This document shows positions 22,902 through 35,001 of a stretch of 64,000 nucleotides of DNA, piece after piece. Location of the stretch: assembly GCA_963995505.1 (NCBI GenBank), contig OZ023193.1, positions 6,222,521-6,286,520 on the forward strand, in the 5' to 3' direction. This stretch comes from Hypericum androsaemum (lineage: Eukaryota > Streptophyta > Magnoliopsida > Malpighiales > Hypericaceae). The translations under genes and the position numbers were made by a program. The notes under the pieces are model-generated. The model did no database searches, was not told the DNA's origin, and saw only the letters and a program-made list of their open reading frames with translations. How positions within the stretch are numbered: position 1 is the stretch's first letter; each line of letters starts with the position of its first letter.

Positions 22902-23595
22902 ATTGAAATCTTTATACATTATATTAATTTTTTGTAATTGCAAAAATAATGAATTTGTGAAAAATTAAAGATTTTTGGAAAATTAAGCTGTGACTTTCCT
23001 AGAATTTCGTATTCGTAAAAAAATGATAACTCAAAATTTTCGTAAACTTTCCATTTTATATATCATTCGATGCAATATGTTTTTGAGGAAGGTGGTATAT
23101 CCATAAGATCTCTGGACGATTCTTACATTAAAAATAGATCTCCATGGAGAAATTAGTCTCATGAAATTCGGTGTTATGAGAAACAATATGCAGTAGATTT
23201 TCAAAGAATAGAATACTCAAACAATATGAGAAACAAAGCCATAACTAAAAAAATGTGTCAATGAACATTTCACATAATGATACAATATATAGTAAGAATT
23301 CACGAGGCCTAGATTCAATTTACTTTAGAAAAAAACTACAAAAGGTGCAGTGTAGGTGGGGTTTGATGCAGTTCAAAAATCAAATGTAATTATTGAAATT
23401 ATCATTATTAGAAGCAGCATTGGGGAAATGGGTCCATATATATTTGCAGGTGGGACTGAGATTTGGCTTTGAGATTTTTTTAAATCAAAAGTGAAACTCG
23501 GTCCTTTTCCTTTAAATCACTTTCCCTCTTTTCTCTCTGGACTCATCCATGCTTCATCCATTAATTTTAGATTATCGATATTTTAATAATATATA
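22902..23595. other. Intergenic, no gene seen
   Basis: AT-rich sequence without recognisable features. Confidence 0.5.
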
Positions 23596-23615
23596 TGATA
23601 TACATGGATTGATAT

Positions 23616-23700
23616 TTTTTTTTATAAGTAGAGGTTGTATTAATAAAAGTAATTACATCAAGGAATGAAACATGCAAGAAAGGAGTTACATAAGATTGAT
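23616..23700 (-). mobile_element. Very short 5'-truncated LINE with 20-bp target duplication
   Basis: A perfect 20-bp direct repeat occurs at 23596-23615 and 23701-23720. Between them lie a T-run (poly-A on the minus strand) and about 75 bases ending, on the minus strand, in ATTAATACAACCTCTACTTA, which resembles LINE 3' ends. Poly-A plus a long duplication indicates target-primed reverse transcription. Confidence 0.8.
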
Positions 23701-24704
23701 TGATATACATGGATTGATATATAAAATAAACCATCTATGATCTATCTTAAAATTGTCGTGACTATAAAGTTTTCACGGTCTTATCTCTTAATTGACTTTT
23801 TGAAAAGCATGCACGTTTGATCTTAGACTTCGATGGGTCATCATCATTCTAAAGGGAAGTGAAGGGCTAGCTTATTATATTTGCATGGATGAGAAGTGAA
23901 GTTTCTTTCATTGAGATCATCTTCCTTTTTACCCATCTTATTTGTTAATGACAAAGCATCATAAAGTAAATGTGATGTAAAAAAAGGGTAAGTGATGTGT
24001 TATATATTTGGCAAGTAATTATTTTTACATTTGTTTATTCCAGTAAGATTTTGTCGAAGCTCGACACTGCAACCTCACTTTGAGGAGTTTCATCATCGGG
24101 TTTAATTTTCTCTTTTCCTTATGTAAATATATTTTATTATTAGTAAAATTTCACTTATAAAAAAATTTACAATAAAATTACCCGAGAGATAGTCGAGTGG
24201 ATGCTGAATACGCCACAACAGGAACAAACTATACCTGAGCCAGCTAATTGTGCGCTAGAGGTTATTAATTAATAATTAGGCTATCCAGAGTGTAAAGACT
24301 AGTATAGCATCTAAATTTATGAATTTGACGGTGCAATAATTACTTGTCTTGGGATTATTCACTCGTCGAAAATGCTGGGTAGACATCATAATGAAAATTT
24401 CCCAAGCTTTGTAGTAAAATTTTATTACTATAATAAAATATTTACATCTTATTTAGCAAAAAATTTTGAAGTTACAACTGTCAACCTGGTTTAAACTCTA
24501 ATGTAAAAATTCCAATGGAAAAAAATTACAGGAAAGATTGAATACCTTGATAGAGAATCTCTTAACATTAAAGAGAAAGAAAGGGATCGAAATTCGAATC
24601 TTTATGTAGTTAGATTTTTTTGTTATCTCTGTTGGACCGACTAATTTATATTTTGGATCCATATTGTATAGATATTAAAGCTTTCTGCGGTCAAAGGTCA
24701 AATT

Positions 24705-24835
24705 GAACCGACATGCAATGTGAACTTTTTTTTCCTTCGGCTATTATGAGAAGCATCGTACCCCATGCAATGTGAACTTTTTTTATGAGAAGCATCGTAC
24801 CCCATGCAATGAGAACTTTTTTTTCCTTCGGCTAT
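24705..24835. repeat. Short duplicated block, CATGCAATGTGAAC
   Basis: CATGCAATGTGAACTTTTTTT occurs in near-identical form three times (near 24713, 24765 and 24803), two of them preceded by GAGAAGCATCGTACCC and two followed by CCTTCGGCTATTAT. Confidence 0.75.
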
Positions 24836-24854
24836 TATAAATACTTGTATTTTA

Positions 24855-25235
24855 ATATTTTTTTTGGTAAGTAAAAATTTTATACCACCAAGCATAATTA
24901 CAGCATTGCACACCACAGTAAGTTGCTTTCCAAAATACAGAACAAGTATTTCCAAGCTATACAAGTAACTGATACAACAACCAACTATACCAAATCGTTC
25001 CTAGATTGCAGGACAAGAAGCAAGTCCTCGTTGTCGAAATCTCGCGCACCATTTGACCACATGAACCATTCTTGAGAGTGAAAGATGATAGAATGCAAGA
25101 GAAGAATGGATCCGATGTCTAACTCCTCCTTGGCACCTTGTAACCAGGACGTACTTTCGTATTTAGAAGCTAGGAAATAAGCTTTGCTAATATGCGTATC
25201 TAAACCAATGCTTTAGATACTTTTTGGTGTAAATT
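24855..25235 (-). mobile_element. LINE 3' end, antisense, truncated
   Basis: On the minus strand the sequence has the look of a LINE 3' region: broken C-terminal coding sequence, then a terminal block ending GGTATAAAATTTTTACTTACC followed by an A-run (plus-strand T-run at 24860-24867). The distal limit and target duplication could not be fixed. Confidence 0.5.
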
Positions 25236-25239
25236 TCTT

Positions 25240-26785
25240 GGAGGAATTTACACCATCTACTTCTTTTTAAAGGTCGAGGGGCATTTACACCATCTACTTA
25301 TAAAAAAGAAATAAATTAATACATTCGAATCTACTTTTTCTACAAAATTTTGAATTCAAAATGTTTGGCAATGTTGAAATATTCGTATGCAACTAAGAAT
25401 ATGAAAATAATTGAGACTTTGAAGTATAACTCATTATGTAGAAGGTTCATCTTGAAACAATGTGTAATTCATCATCTAACACTGGCAATAGGTTGAACAT
25501 TTCGCCAGACATTTCAAGAAATTGGTTCCTGCATTGTCCATAGATAGAATTCATTTTGATGTCGTATTAACGTTTTCAGATTTAACTCAAAATCTTAAAG
25601 TAGTTACGGATAAAATCCAATTTATTGTACTTATAAAGCGCATCACCATAAACAATGCGACATTGGTACTCCAACAAATACTTGAAAAAAATATGATTTC
25701 CATACTACTTGTGTATGTTGGCCGACTTCACGTATAACAATGCTGTATGTTATGGCTCCCAATTTCAAGATATTTTTTTCGGTATACAACAATTTGGCCC
25801 AGCCCAAAAAAATTAATGAAAGCCCATGACTTATCCGAGGCCCAGATAATCTTGAAACATCTCGTAAGCCCAAGAACGTGATGTTTCAGTTGATCAAGAC
25901 CATTCATAGCCTCAATATGGTCAGCTTATTCAATTTAATCAGATGAAAATGTCCTTACTTAAACTTTACTCGATTTGGAGGGCACTGGCAGAAATCAACT
26001 ATTTAGAAAAAAATGCACTCCAAAAAATAAAAAAAGAACAAACTATTTATAAAATTTTTAAATGCATATATGTATCGTAACACATCAAACATAAACAAAA
26101 TCTTTCACGACACTTTACGGTTAATAAAGCCTTATTAACAGAAGATTATGAGCCGCATGAAATTTTCTTTCAAAAGATGGTGCGAGTTTCTTTCTTTTCT
26201 GTTCTACTTGGGTAATATTAACTTGAATTATTACACACCTAGTGTAATTATTTGGGCTAATCTTAGCCTAAGTAAAATTGTAAATAGCGAATCTGTATAC
26301 TATTAGGAAAACCCAAGTGATTGAAGTGTATAGCAGTAAAATCGATGCATCTTTTTTCCCTTTTATCATTTTTTCCCATTGGATTTTGCAATAATTAGGT
26401 TTTTAGTAAAGTCGTCGTCTACGATTCTCTATATTTATAGGGAGGGTCATCACTCGGGTCTGACGGTTGGGAGTGGGACCACTCGGATAGGGGGTAACCT
26501 CTGTATCTATATATATATAACGTGTATTACTATATTATTATAAATAAAAAAAATTTACGGACCAAAAAAAGAGCTGCTGGAGTTGAACAGAGACGAAGAA
26601 TTTTGTGGAATTCGTACGGAGGAATGGGTTATCAAGAGATAAAGCAATTTGTTGCCGTCTAGATCACATGAAGAAGGATATCCAGGCCGTAGGACTTCTT
26701 TTGATGTTACATTGTTAGAATCTTGGTACAAACAAATTCGTTACAGTTTTATTACATGTTTCTATTCCGGAAAATAGGCTTCATT
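25240..26785. other. Intergenic, no gene seen
   Basis: AT-rich sequence. A short direct repeat (ATTTACACCATCTACTT) occurs near 25247 and 25284. Nothing else was recognised; the final part is the 3' flank of the LURP-one-related gene. Confidence 0.5.
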
Positions 26786-26790
26786 AATCA

Positions 26791-29328
26791 TTACAGCTTG
26801 TTGCCGATGAGACTATAAACAATGATTAGGCCCATGACGAGAGAGTGATCAATATAGGGCTCCACCACCATCGTCAAAACATCTTCTCCCAGCAGGACTC
26901 CGCATGTGGATTTCTTTCTCTTTACCTGTTTTGGTACACAAGACAACAACGGATTTAAATCTTACGAACGAAAAAAGTACGTCAAATATTAACAATACCA
27001 ACCTCTGCGATGAGCCCTCCAGCTTTGTCAACGATCTTACATGCAGATTCGTTGCTTGTCCAGCTTCCCATTTTGCACAGCCTCCGCTGATTTTCATTGG
27101 CACCAACAACCACATCGCATGTCGGATGCCGTCTCATAATCATTCCTAACGTCTTCTTGACTTGAAACCAAGGCTTCGTCTTGTCCAAGGTCCCTGCTGT
27201 ACTCGTTGGTCTGTAGCCAAACCACCTGAACCTCTTTGTAATACCAAAAAAAAAACCATGTTCAATAGTTCTGTAATTTTATTTTTACCTCCCTCCAGAA
27301 TAGGGATGCGCATTTGGGACGCTCCAAACCCTAAGAACCGATAGCTTAAGAAAACTCGTGAACCGAACCAAAACCGGACAAAAAAAAAAGGGGACCAGGT
27401 CTAGAATTAGACCAATATTTATAGTTGGGAAAATTACTCTCAAGTCCTTCGTATTTATTTAAATATACGCAAAAGTCTCCCGTGTTTGAAAAACGATCAT
27501 GTTGTCCCTCTTGTTTGATTTTATTATACTTTTAGATCCCTGTTTGATGTCATCTTCGATTTTAATACTAATATGACTATTATACCCATGAAATTAAAAA
27601 ATAAATACCCATGAAATTAAAAAATAAAATCACGCCGATCGTCCGCTACCTCTTCTCCGGTGCCGTCTTTCTTCTTCTGGCGAAGTTACAGGATAAAATC
27701 AAATGAACTCGGCCTGGGAACTAAAATTTATCTGGTAAACAAAAGCATCAAGAGGTCTGTGTTCTTCCTCGAATTTCAGATCCGGTAAACAAAATTTCAG
27801 ATCTTGGAACAATCGACCTCAAACGGCGACAACCCCGACAACTTTTCTTCTTCCTTTTTCTAGTCATTGGTTGGGATTATTGGGTTATTTGGTTAATTAT
27901 TGGGTTAATTGTTAAAAGGATTCGTCGTCATCACACGCCCTGGTCGGAACAAAGCTGTCATGGCCAGAATCCAGGAGTCCGACAGACGAGGAGCAAAAGG
28001 AGAGACCGTGGAAGTTAACCCAAAAATTGATCCGACGGCGACGGCACTACTCCCCGGAAACGTCGTCTCCATCATCGGCCAGATCTGGATGAGCTTTGGT
28101 TGGAGCCTGTCAGTCTTCGCCCACATCAATGCCCATGCTCACGACGTCGTCGTCCTCGTGTCTGGGTTCCGTCTTTCCTATCTTTGTGCCACTGCCACGC
28201 CCCCTTCTTGCCCCTCCTCCGCCGTCGATTTAATTATTAGTTAATTTCTTGTACAGGAGCTGGAATGGGTCAAAGTTGAGTGGGGTGTATTTTTTTTCCA
28301 ACATGAGGGAGAAGGTGGAGCTTTGTGGTCAATGTCAACATGAGGAAGAAGTTGTCAATTTTTTTATCGTTTTAAGGATATTTTTGTCATTTTAATAAGA
28401 AAAAAGAAAAAAAAAGTAGATTATATCAGCGAGGGACCCGAAAGTATATTAAAATCAAAAAAGAGGACAACATGATCATTTTTCAAACACGGAGGACTTT
28501 TGCGTATATTTAAGCAAATATAAGGGACTTGAGAGTAATTTTACCTTAATAGTTTGATCCTGTTCAGAAACGAATGGATATGAAAATAGGACGTATAAAA
28601 CTTCCAATTACAAAAAGAATCTTCCTATGCTGAAAAAAATGTTGACCTCAGAATACAAATCATTAAAATAACTTCATACCAGCTCTTAATGTTATAATTT
28701 TACTTCAGAAAAATAAAAAAAGTCAAGTGCAGAAACTAAATTAACTCCTCTTTGTTGTTACAAACTGTATTCATGTTTCACTAAAAATCACTTAATTTAA
28801 GTGGCGAATGAGTTATTATAGTTTAATCAGATTTCAAATTCAAAAATTTTAAAATACAATAGAGTTCAGAAACCACCGAATAAACTAAAAAAACTATACT
28901 CATGTTCGGTTCAAATCCATTTGATTCTTAGGCCAAACAAATGAACCAAAATTAAAGTACATTTGGTTTAATGGCACAAGACATAGCATGAACTGATGGA
29001 AATATAGGGTTCAATCCCTAACAAGAAAAATCCAAAACCGAAGATTTAATTTTCTTGTTAATGCAAGGTATGTGTTTACCTTCCTAAGCATGCAAAACAA
29101 GACCTTGCCTTTGGAATCCATCAAATGGACTTTGGTGATGCAGCTACACTTGTAGTTATCGACCCGAAACACGACATGGCCGCTCGAGTCGAAGACGGTG
29201 AAGCCTTTGCAGGTCAGGACCAGAGACTTCATCCATATCGTGAACGTCTCCTGCTTCGGTGTCAAGTAGCAACCCTCAGAAGAAGAAGAAGAAGAAGGCA
29301 CCACTTGAGGATGGATCTTCGTATGCAT
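26791..29328 (-). CDS. LURP-one-related (LOR) family protein, 3 exons
   Basis: Coding exons on the minus strand: 29080-29328, 27003-27233 and 26791-26925 (83, 77 and 45 codons, the last including the stop), total 204 residues, usual for the family. All introns are phase 0 with GT/AG ends. The protein has the LURP-one (Tubby-like C-terminal) fold signature in order: a SLVLTCKGFTVFDSSGHVVF segment near 36-54, FRVDNY near 54-59, LMDSKGKVLF near 69-78, KPWFQVKK in exon 2, and CGVLLGEDVLTMVVEP and DHSLVMGLIIVYSL in exon 3. Arabidopsis LURP1 contributes to basal defence against an oomycete; the biochemical role of most relatives is unknown. Intron 1 is about 1.85 kb because it contains a MULE. No break is seen in any exon. 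Confidence 0.9.
27427..28545. mobile_element. MULE (possible Pack-MULE) inside intron 1 of the LOR gene
   Basis: Left end GGGAAAATTACTCTCAAGTC and right end (reverse complement) GGTAAAATTACTCTCAAGTC are inverted repeats continuing inward for about 150 bases with variation. Flanks TTTATAGTT (27418-27426) and TTAATAGTT (28546-28554) match at eight of nine positions. The interior (about 27630-28250) is richer in GC and gene-like but has no transposase. One stretch reads, across a frameshift, SWPE then NPKID and LLPGNVVS, reminiscent of potato inhibitor I proteins; this identity is tentative. Confidence 0.82.
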
Positions 29329-29391
29329 CTCCAAATTAATTAATATGTGACCTAATTTTCTCTCACTTCTGTGTGATGATCAGCTTGCTGG

Positions 29392-29406
29392 CCATATTTA
29401 TATATG
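29392..29406 (-). promoter_or_regulatory. TATA box of the LOR gene
   Basis: On the minus strand ACATATATAAATATGG lies about 65-80 bases upstream of the ATG, a normal core promoter distance for a plant gene with a short leader. Confidence 0.55.
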
Positions 29407-29409
29407 TAG

Positions 29410-30610
29410 CTCGCCTCATCCGCATTGCTAGTTATTATAGTGATGAACTTTTTAGTGTAAAAAATTCACATTCATTATTAGAACGGGTTGATCATATATC
29501 TATTATTGTCTAAAATCTATCAACTTATTATATTAACACTCGATGTCAAAAGTTGGAGTACTGTGACTATTAGGAGGAACCCGATAAAGCAAAGATTTAA
29601 TTATAATCTGCTACCAACTTGGAATTAATTAGGTCCAATGACTTATTTTAAGGGCTATTATAAGGCCAATCTTCCCGACCAAATTATATTTAACTGGGAA
29701 CGAAACAAAGAGAACGTGCGCATGGAGAAAATAATGCATCATACAAGTGCAGTATGCAAGTTGCACAATACGGGTCATATAAAACTAATTAGGTTCAGAA
29801 CCACATTTTTTTTCAAAAGTAAATTTTACATCAATAATTACATATAAGAGTTTGAATCTTAAACTTACGTTAAATATGGTAATTGTGGTCCTGAATTTTT
29901 AAACAGAAATTTATGACTGACTAATAATTTTACGATTAAAATCGAACCATGATCAGATTTAGTTGAAGTAAATAGAACATTCCTCGTCTCTCTTATACGT
30001 GAATTTATTGACGAAATAGAATAGAACAAATAAGTAATTTGTGCTGGTTGATATGTAATATTGGACATTATGTTTAACAAGGAAACGTACATCCACTTGC
30101 TATAACAAATCATTACTTTTGGGCTTTTCCATGTTTTTATATTGATTGGAATTTCTATCTCATGTTGTAATCAAGCACACATCGAAAAAAAATACAGAAT
30201 ATGAAAATGGTCATGCATGCATACGTATGTCACCTAACATTTTTGCCTGATTCAGATATAAGATATGATTCCTAACGTGGAACCTTATCGCTTTAGTGAG
30301 TCACGTTCTCTGTCACACAACTATTACACAGTGGAGAAGTCGTCATGGCAGCCACAAATGTATATGTATATACATTAAAACATCATATCTTTATATATGC
30401 AATCAAAATTGACATGCTTCTACATTGATTGGGAATGCTTCTTGAAATTTTCACAAGATTGCAAATTATAATAGAACGAATTAGTTTCGTAATTTCATAA
30501 TTTGTTAAAAATTTTCGTAATATACATAAAAAATACTCATTTTTCATCAGCGTAACACGCGTTTTTTAGCTTAGCGTCTGAGAGTTGCCTTTTATCGGAA
30601 ACCTATAAGT
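29410..30610. other. Intergenic upstream of the LOR gene, no gene seen
   Basis: AT-rich sequence with no recognised gene or transposon edge. Confidence 0.5.
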
Positions 30611-30629
30611 TAAAACTGTTGGGTCGTGG

Positions 30630-30888
30630 ATTTGGAATTCAAGTGAAATTGGAATGTTAGAGTCTTCCATATCTACTATGAAACAAATCGATGAGCCGAT
30701 ATGTTAAGCAAATTCTGTTTTCTCTAGACCAGTAGCGATGTTTGTACTCGAGGCACCTTCCTTAGACATAAGAGGGCTCATGCTTAGTAATATTAGTGAT
30801 GTGGCTTTTCGTAGTTGTATTGTAAGAGACTATGTGTTACTTTCTAATAAATGCTAGTTTCGCCCCTCCATATTTACCAAAAAAAAAA
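30630..30888 (+). mobile_element. 5'-truncated LINE 3' end with poly-A and target duplication
   Basis: An 18-bp repeat (AAAACTGTTGGGTCGTGG) sits at 30612-30629 and again at 30885-30902. The insert ends in CTAATAAATGCTAGTTTCGC, then ACCA and an A-run, like plant LINE tails. Only about 250 bases of the 3' end were inserted. Confidence 0.78.
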
Positions 30889-30990
30889 CTGTTGGGTCGT
30901 GGGCTTTTAATACGATTGCAGCAGAAAAGGGCTTCATCGGTTGTTTCCTCACTATCATACTCCCAGCAGACCTGGCCCAACCCTAATAAG

Positions 30991-31660
30991 TATTGGGAAA
31001 CACGATGGCCCCAATCAATACACACAACAACGGAGCAAGTAAACGCAAACACAAAGAAAGCACAAGGAGGGACACAAGTATTTGGTCACCCGGTTCATCC
31101 CGAATGTCTACGTCTGAGGGCTATGAGAGATTTACTATACACTCAATGAGCTTCACTTGCTATTACAATGAAATAACCACACTTAGGCTCCCACACTCAC
31201 TTTTGGGTCTCTCCCTCTTACAATGACCTCTCAACTCTTTCTCTAGAGTTCCACACACTTCAAATGAAGCTTACAATTAGTATTTATAGAGGCACACACC
31301 CTACTAGGATTATCGAGTCAGGAGGGGCAAACTTGTCTAAGAAAATCAACGTTCTCAGGCACCCCTAGCGGTCGCTGGGCCATCAGCACACCAACATTAT
31401 GTAAGCCCCCCATTGCGAGGGCTAGGGAACTAGCGGCCGCTGGTCCCTCCCCTAGCGGCTGGTGGGCCCTTCTCAACTTCAGTGTTTTGCTTTCCTAGCT
31501 TCGTCTCTTAATCCTATCGATTCCCCAGAGCGTCCTCGAGCTCCGAACTCAACCCGATCTACCCTGAATCATTCTCAAAGCTCTTCACTCGATCCATCCT
31601 CAAGGCTCTTCGCTCGAACCAACTGAATACTCCACTCGTACTCAGGCTCTATACCCAACA
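30991..31660 (-). repeat. 3' LTR of the Copia element
   Basis: Aligns by eye along its length with 34181-34808. Both share the TATA-like CTCTATAAATAC (minus strand, near 31285 and 34455) and a GC-rich block around AGCGGCCGCT. Ends TGTTGGG...CCCAATA. Confidence 0.9.
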
Positions 31661-32498
31661 ATCTTCCACATGGAGACTGACCTCAACATGAACCACCTTT
31701 CACTAGGTGATCCTCTTCACTACTTGACAACTTATCATTTTTTACTATGTGACTTTCTTCACTTTGTTGCTTATTACCCTTCACTAGATGACCTTCTTCT
31801 TCATATAGCACTTGTCACCCTTCATTAGATGACCATCTTCACCAATTGGCACTTGTCACCCTCACTAGATGACCATTTCCACTAATTGGCACACCGGGCC
31901 TCTTCTCCTCACTTCACAAGGCTAGTTGAAGCCATGCATAGCTCTATCTTCTCCAAGACAACCCCATGGGTCATCACACTTGCAAGACCTCATATTCTCT
32001 CAAGGTAGCTTGATGCCACATCCGCACCAACACATCTTGCCACTTTAGCCTTTTTGTCCTTCACACTTAGGCCCTTCTCTGCAATATTTTTCAAGTAGTT
32101 GGGCATCCACTTCATTGCCTTCCACTGTTGCCTTCCATGACTTCTTATAAGCCTCCTTTCTACTCTCACCGCATCTGCACTCACCGGTCTTGTACACCCC
32201 TTGGCATACCTCACACAACTACATACGAAGTACTTGAAGTCTTCTTCTTCTTGGCTCTCTCCTTGCAATATTTGTTCTCCTTTGTCACACGCCTAACCTC
32301 ACGAGCCCCACGATTATACTATGCCTTCTTGAAACTATGAAGTTTGACTAGTTCTCGAGTCTTATTAGCACTCAACAACTCCATCTTCTCGTCCTTCATA
32401 AGTATCCTCTTGTGCACAAGCTTACTCTATTGTGTCTTTGCGTAATCTTCTGGCTCAATACCATCTATCAACAAGAGATAGTTGTTAGTGGGCGAGAA

Positions 32499-33985
32499 CT
32501 ATCTCACCAAAATTACTGGCGGTAGAGAACTTAGTTTCGCTTCCACATCGGCCTCCTGGCCACTTAGTACCTTCTTGCTCCCACCCGAGTTCGAGATGTC
32601 TAGCTTGACCATCTCAAAGCTAGAACCCACATCATCAGACACACTCCCCTTATCCTTGAACTCTTGGAGCTTGTACTCTCCACCATTTCCCGATCTCAAG
32701 CACACCTTTTGACCCATCTCATCAATGAAGGTCTTGTTGTACAACGAACCACCCAAGAATGCCACTGGTGTCAGTCTCCATACATCACTTTGGACTAATT
32801 TAAGCTTCTCCTCTATCTGGGAAACACCACCTCTTAAAAAGCTCACCATCTTCTTTCCAAGATCACAAAGCCCACAAAGACCCACCTCAACGGCCTTCAA
32901 GCTTGGTAGCTTCCTTCTTGAACAAAGCATCTTCATCCCCATCTCACTCACGTGGCCACTTTGCCACTCACAGGTGTTCCTCGTCACATACAAAGTACCA
33001 TCCTTCACTCGTCGAGCTACCATCATAGTTTTCTTGGTAATTTTCCATGAACAAAGGTCACACCATAACCTTCTTCATCCAATAGCCCAACGGATTACAA
33101 GTTCCTCTTCAACCCAGGAACATGCCTCACACCCTTCAATTGCAGTAACGATCTATTCGGGGTTTTGATTCGAACATCTCCTTTGCGCACAACTTGAAAA
33201 GTCTCATCATCCGCTAGATGAACATTGCCAAAGTCACCTAAGACATACCGCTCCATCATCCCTGCATCACTACAAGAATGAAATAATGCTCCCAAATCCA
33301 AAACCCACCCCTCCAATGGACTACACAAACTCAAGACCAATAAATCTCCATGGTCTTCCGTCGTTGCATTGGCCGACTCATCCTCCCTCTTCATTGGTGC
33401 CATGCACTCATCTCTAAAGTGACTATACTTGTCACAATTCCAACATTAAATCGAGCTCTTGTCCCTTTTTGATTCACTCCTCGACTTGGGCATCAATCTA
33501 CTTTGGTCCTTCTGCTTCGACTCGTAACTCCTCCTATTGCCAACACTCAAAGTCGAACTCGAGGCTACTCCAGACTCTCTCCTACGAATTTCCTTACTCA
33601 TGATTAAGTCCCTTACCTCATCCAACTTCAACTTCACTTTTCCCGTCGAGGCACTCACCGCCATGACCATGCCATTCTAACTATCGGGTAAAGAACTTAG
33701 AAAAATTATGGCTTGTACCTCATCGTCAAAGTTGATCTTAACCGAGCTCAATTGGGCAATCATGGAGTTGAACTCGTTGAGGTGCTTGACCACCACAGTA
33801 CCTTCCACCATCCTTAGGTTAAACAACCTCCTCATCAAATGCACTTTATTGGCGGCCGAGGGCTTCTCATACATCTCAGACAAAGTCTCCAACATCTCTT
33901 TAGTGGACTTCGACTTCACCATGTACAAGGCCATATTTCTAGACAAGGACAAGCGCACCACGCTCATCACCTTCTGGTCTAGCAA
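32499..33985 (-). pseudogene. Copia gag-pol remnant: gag, zinc knuckle, protease, integrase start
   Basis: Read on the minus strand: a UBN2-type gag domain (33677-33985, with EMYEKPSAANKVHLMRRLF), a CCHC zinc knuckle CWNCDKYSHFRDEC just after a stop (near 33404-33450), an aspartic protease segment where the expected D-S-G reads D-L-G (WVLDLGALFHS, near 33290-33310), and a GAG-pre-integrase/integrase start (32499-33026, with HVSEMGMKMLCSRRKLPSL and SGNGGEY, where a canonical DNGGEY is expected). The changed catalytic residues and several stops show that the product is not active. Confidence 0.85.
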
Positions 33986-34180
33986 CTTTCACTCCTCTTC
34001 CTTCAAGTCGTCGGGCTTCTTCTCACCAAGAGGTAGGTGCAAATCCTGGCCATACAAATAGTCCTCTATTTATATCTTCCAAAAGCCATAATCTACACCA
34101 TCGAACCTCTCCACGGGTGATTTCCCTTCACCCATCATGCTTGCTCCCACCAAGCCCTAAACACGGTCTCTGATACCAAT

Positions 34181-34808
34181 TATTGGGAAATACGAGGGCC
34201 CCAAACAATACACACAACACCGGAGTAAGAAACACAAACACAAAGAAAGCACAAAGAGGGATACAAGTATTTGGTCACCCGGTTCAACCCAAAGGTCTAC
34301 GTCCTGGGACGTCTAAGCCAGGAGAGATTTCACTATACACTCAATGAGTTTCACTTAGGCTCCCACTCTCACTTTTGGGTCTCTCCCTCTCACAATGGCC
34401 TCTCCACTCTTTCTCTAGAGTTGCACACACTTCAAATGAGGCTTACAATGGGTATTTATAGAGGCATACACCCTACTAGGGTTATTAGGTCTGGATGGGC
34501 AAACTTGTCTAAAAATTTTAACATTCTCGGGCACTCCTAGCGGCCGCTGGGCCATCAGCACACCAACTGTAAGCCCCACTTTATGAGGGTTAGTCCCCCC
34601 TAGCGGCCGCTGGGCCCTTCTCAACTTTAGCATTTTGCTTTCTCAGTTTCGTCTCTTGATCAGATCGATTCCCTCGAGCGTCCTAGGGCTCCGAACTCAA
34701 ACCGATCGACCCTGAATCATCCTCAAAGCTCTTCACTCGATCCATCCTCAAGGCTCTTCACTCGAACTAACTGAATACTCCACTCGTACTCAGGCTCCAT
34801 ACCCAACA
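34181..34808 (-). repeat. 5' LTR of the Copia element
   Basis: Partner of 30991-31660, directly followed on the minus strand by the primer-binding site. It is about 40 bases shorter than the 3' LTR because of small deletions, and the visible differences indicate that the insertion is not recent. Confidence 0.9.
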
Positions 34809-35001
34809 ATAAGTTCTGGACTGAGTGACAGTTTTCGGGCTGAGTGAATTATCGTCGGGTTTTATTTTATTGTAGTTTTTTAATATATATTTTTTATTGG
34901 TGACATTTGAATCTATCAAGTGTTATGTCATTTGGATCAACTATTATTGATCGATTAAGTTTAATATACATGTAAATGTAGAGTTAACCAACTAGCGAGG
35001 C

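Larger units (their letters stand above)
30991..34808 (-). mobile_element. Internally deleted Ty1/Copia element with both LTRs and target duplication
   Basis: The element runs on the minus strand. LTRs occupy 34181-34808 (5') and 30991-31660 (3') and start TGTTGGGTA; the flank ATAAG is repeated at 30986-30990 and 34809-34813. A primer-binding site matching initiator tRNA-Met (TGGTATCAGAG, 34168-34178) follows the 5' LTR and a polypurine-like GTGGAAGAT precedes the 3' LTR. The 2.5 kb interior keeps gag, a protease remnant and the start of integrase, plus a short RNase H tail near 31900-32268, but most of integrase, RT and RNase H are gone. It is non-autonomous and carries stops. Confidence 0.93.
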
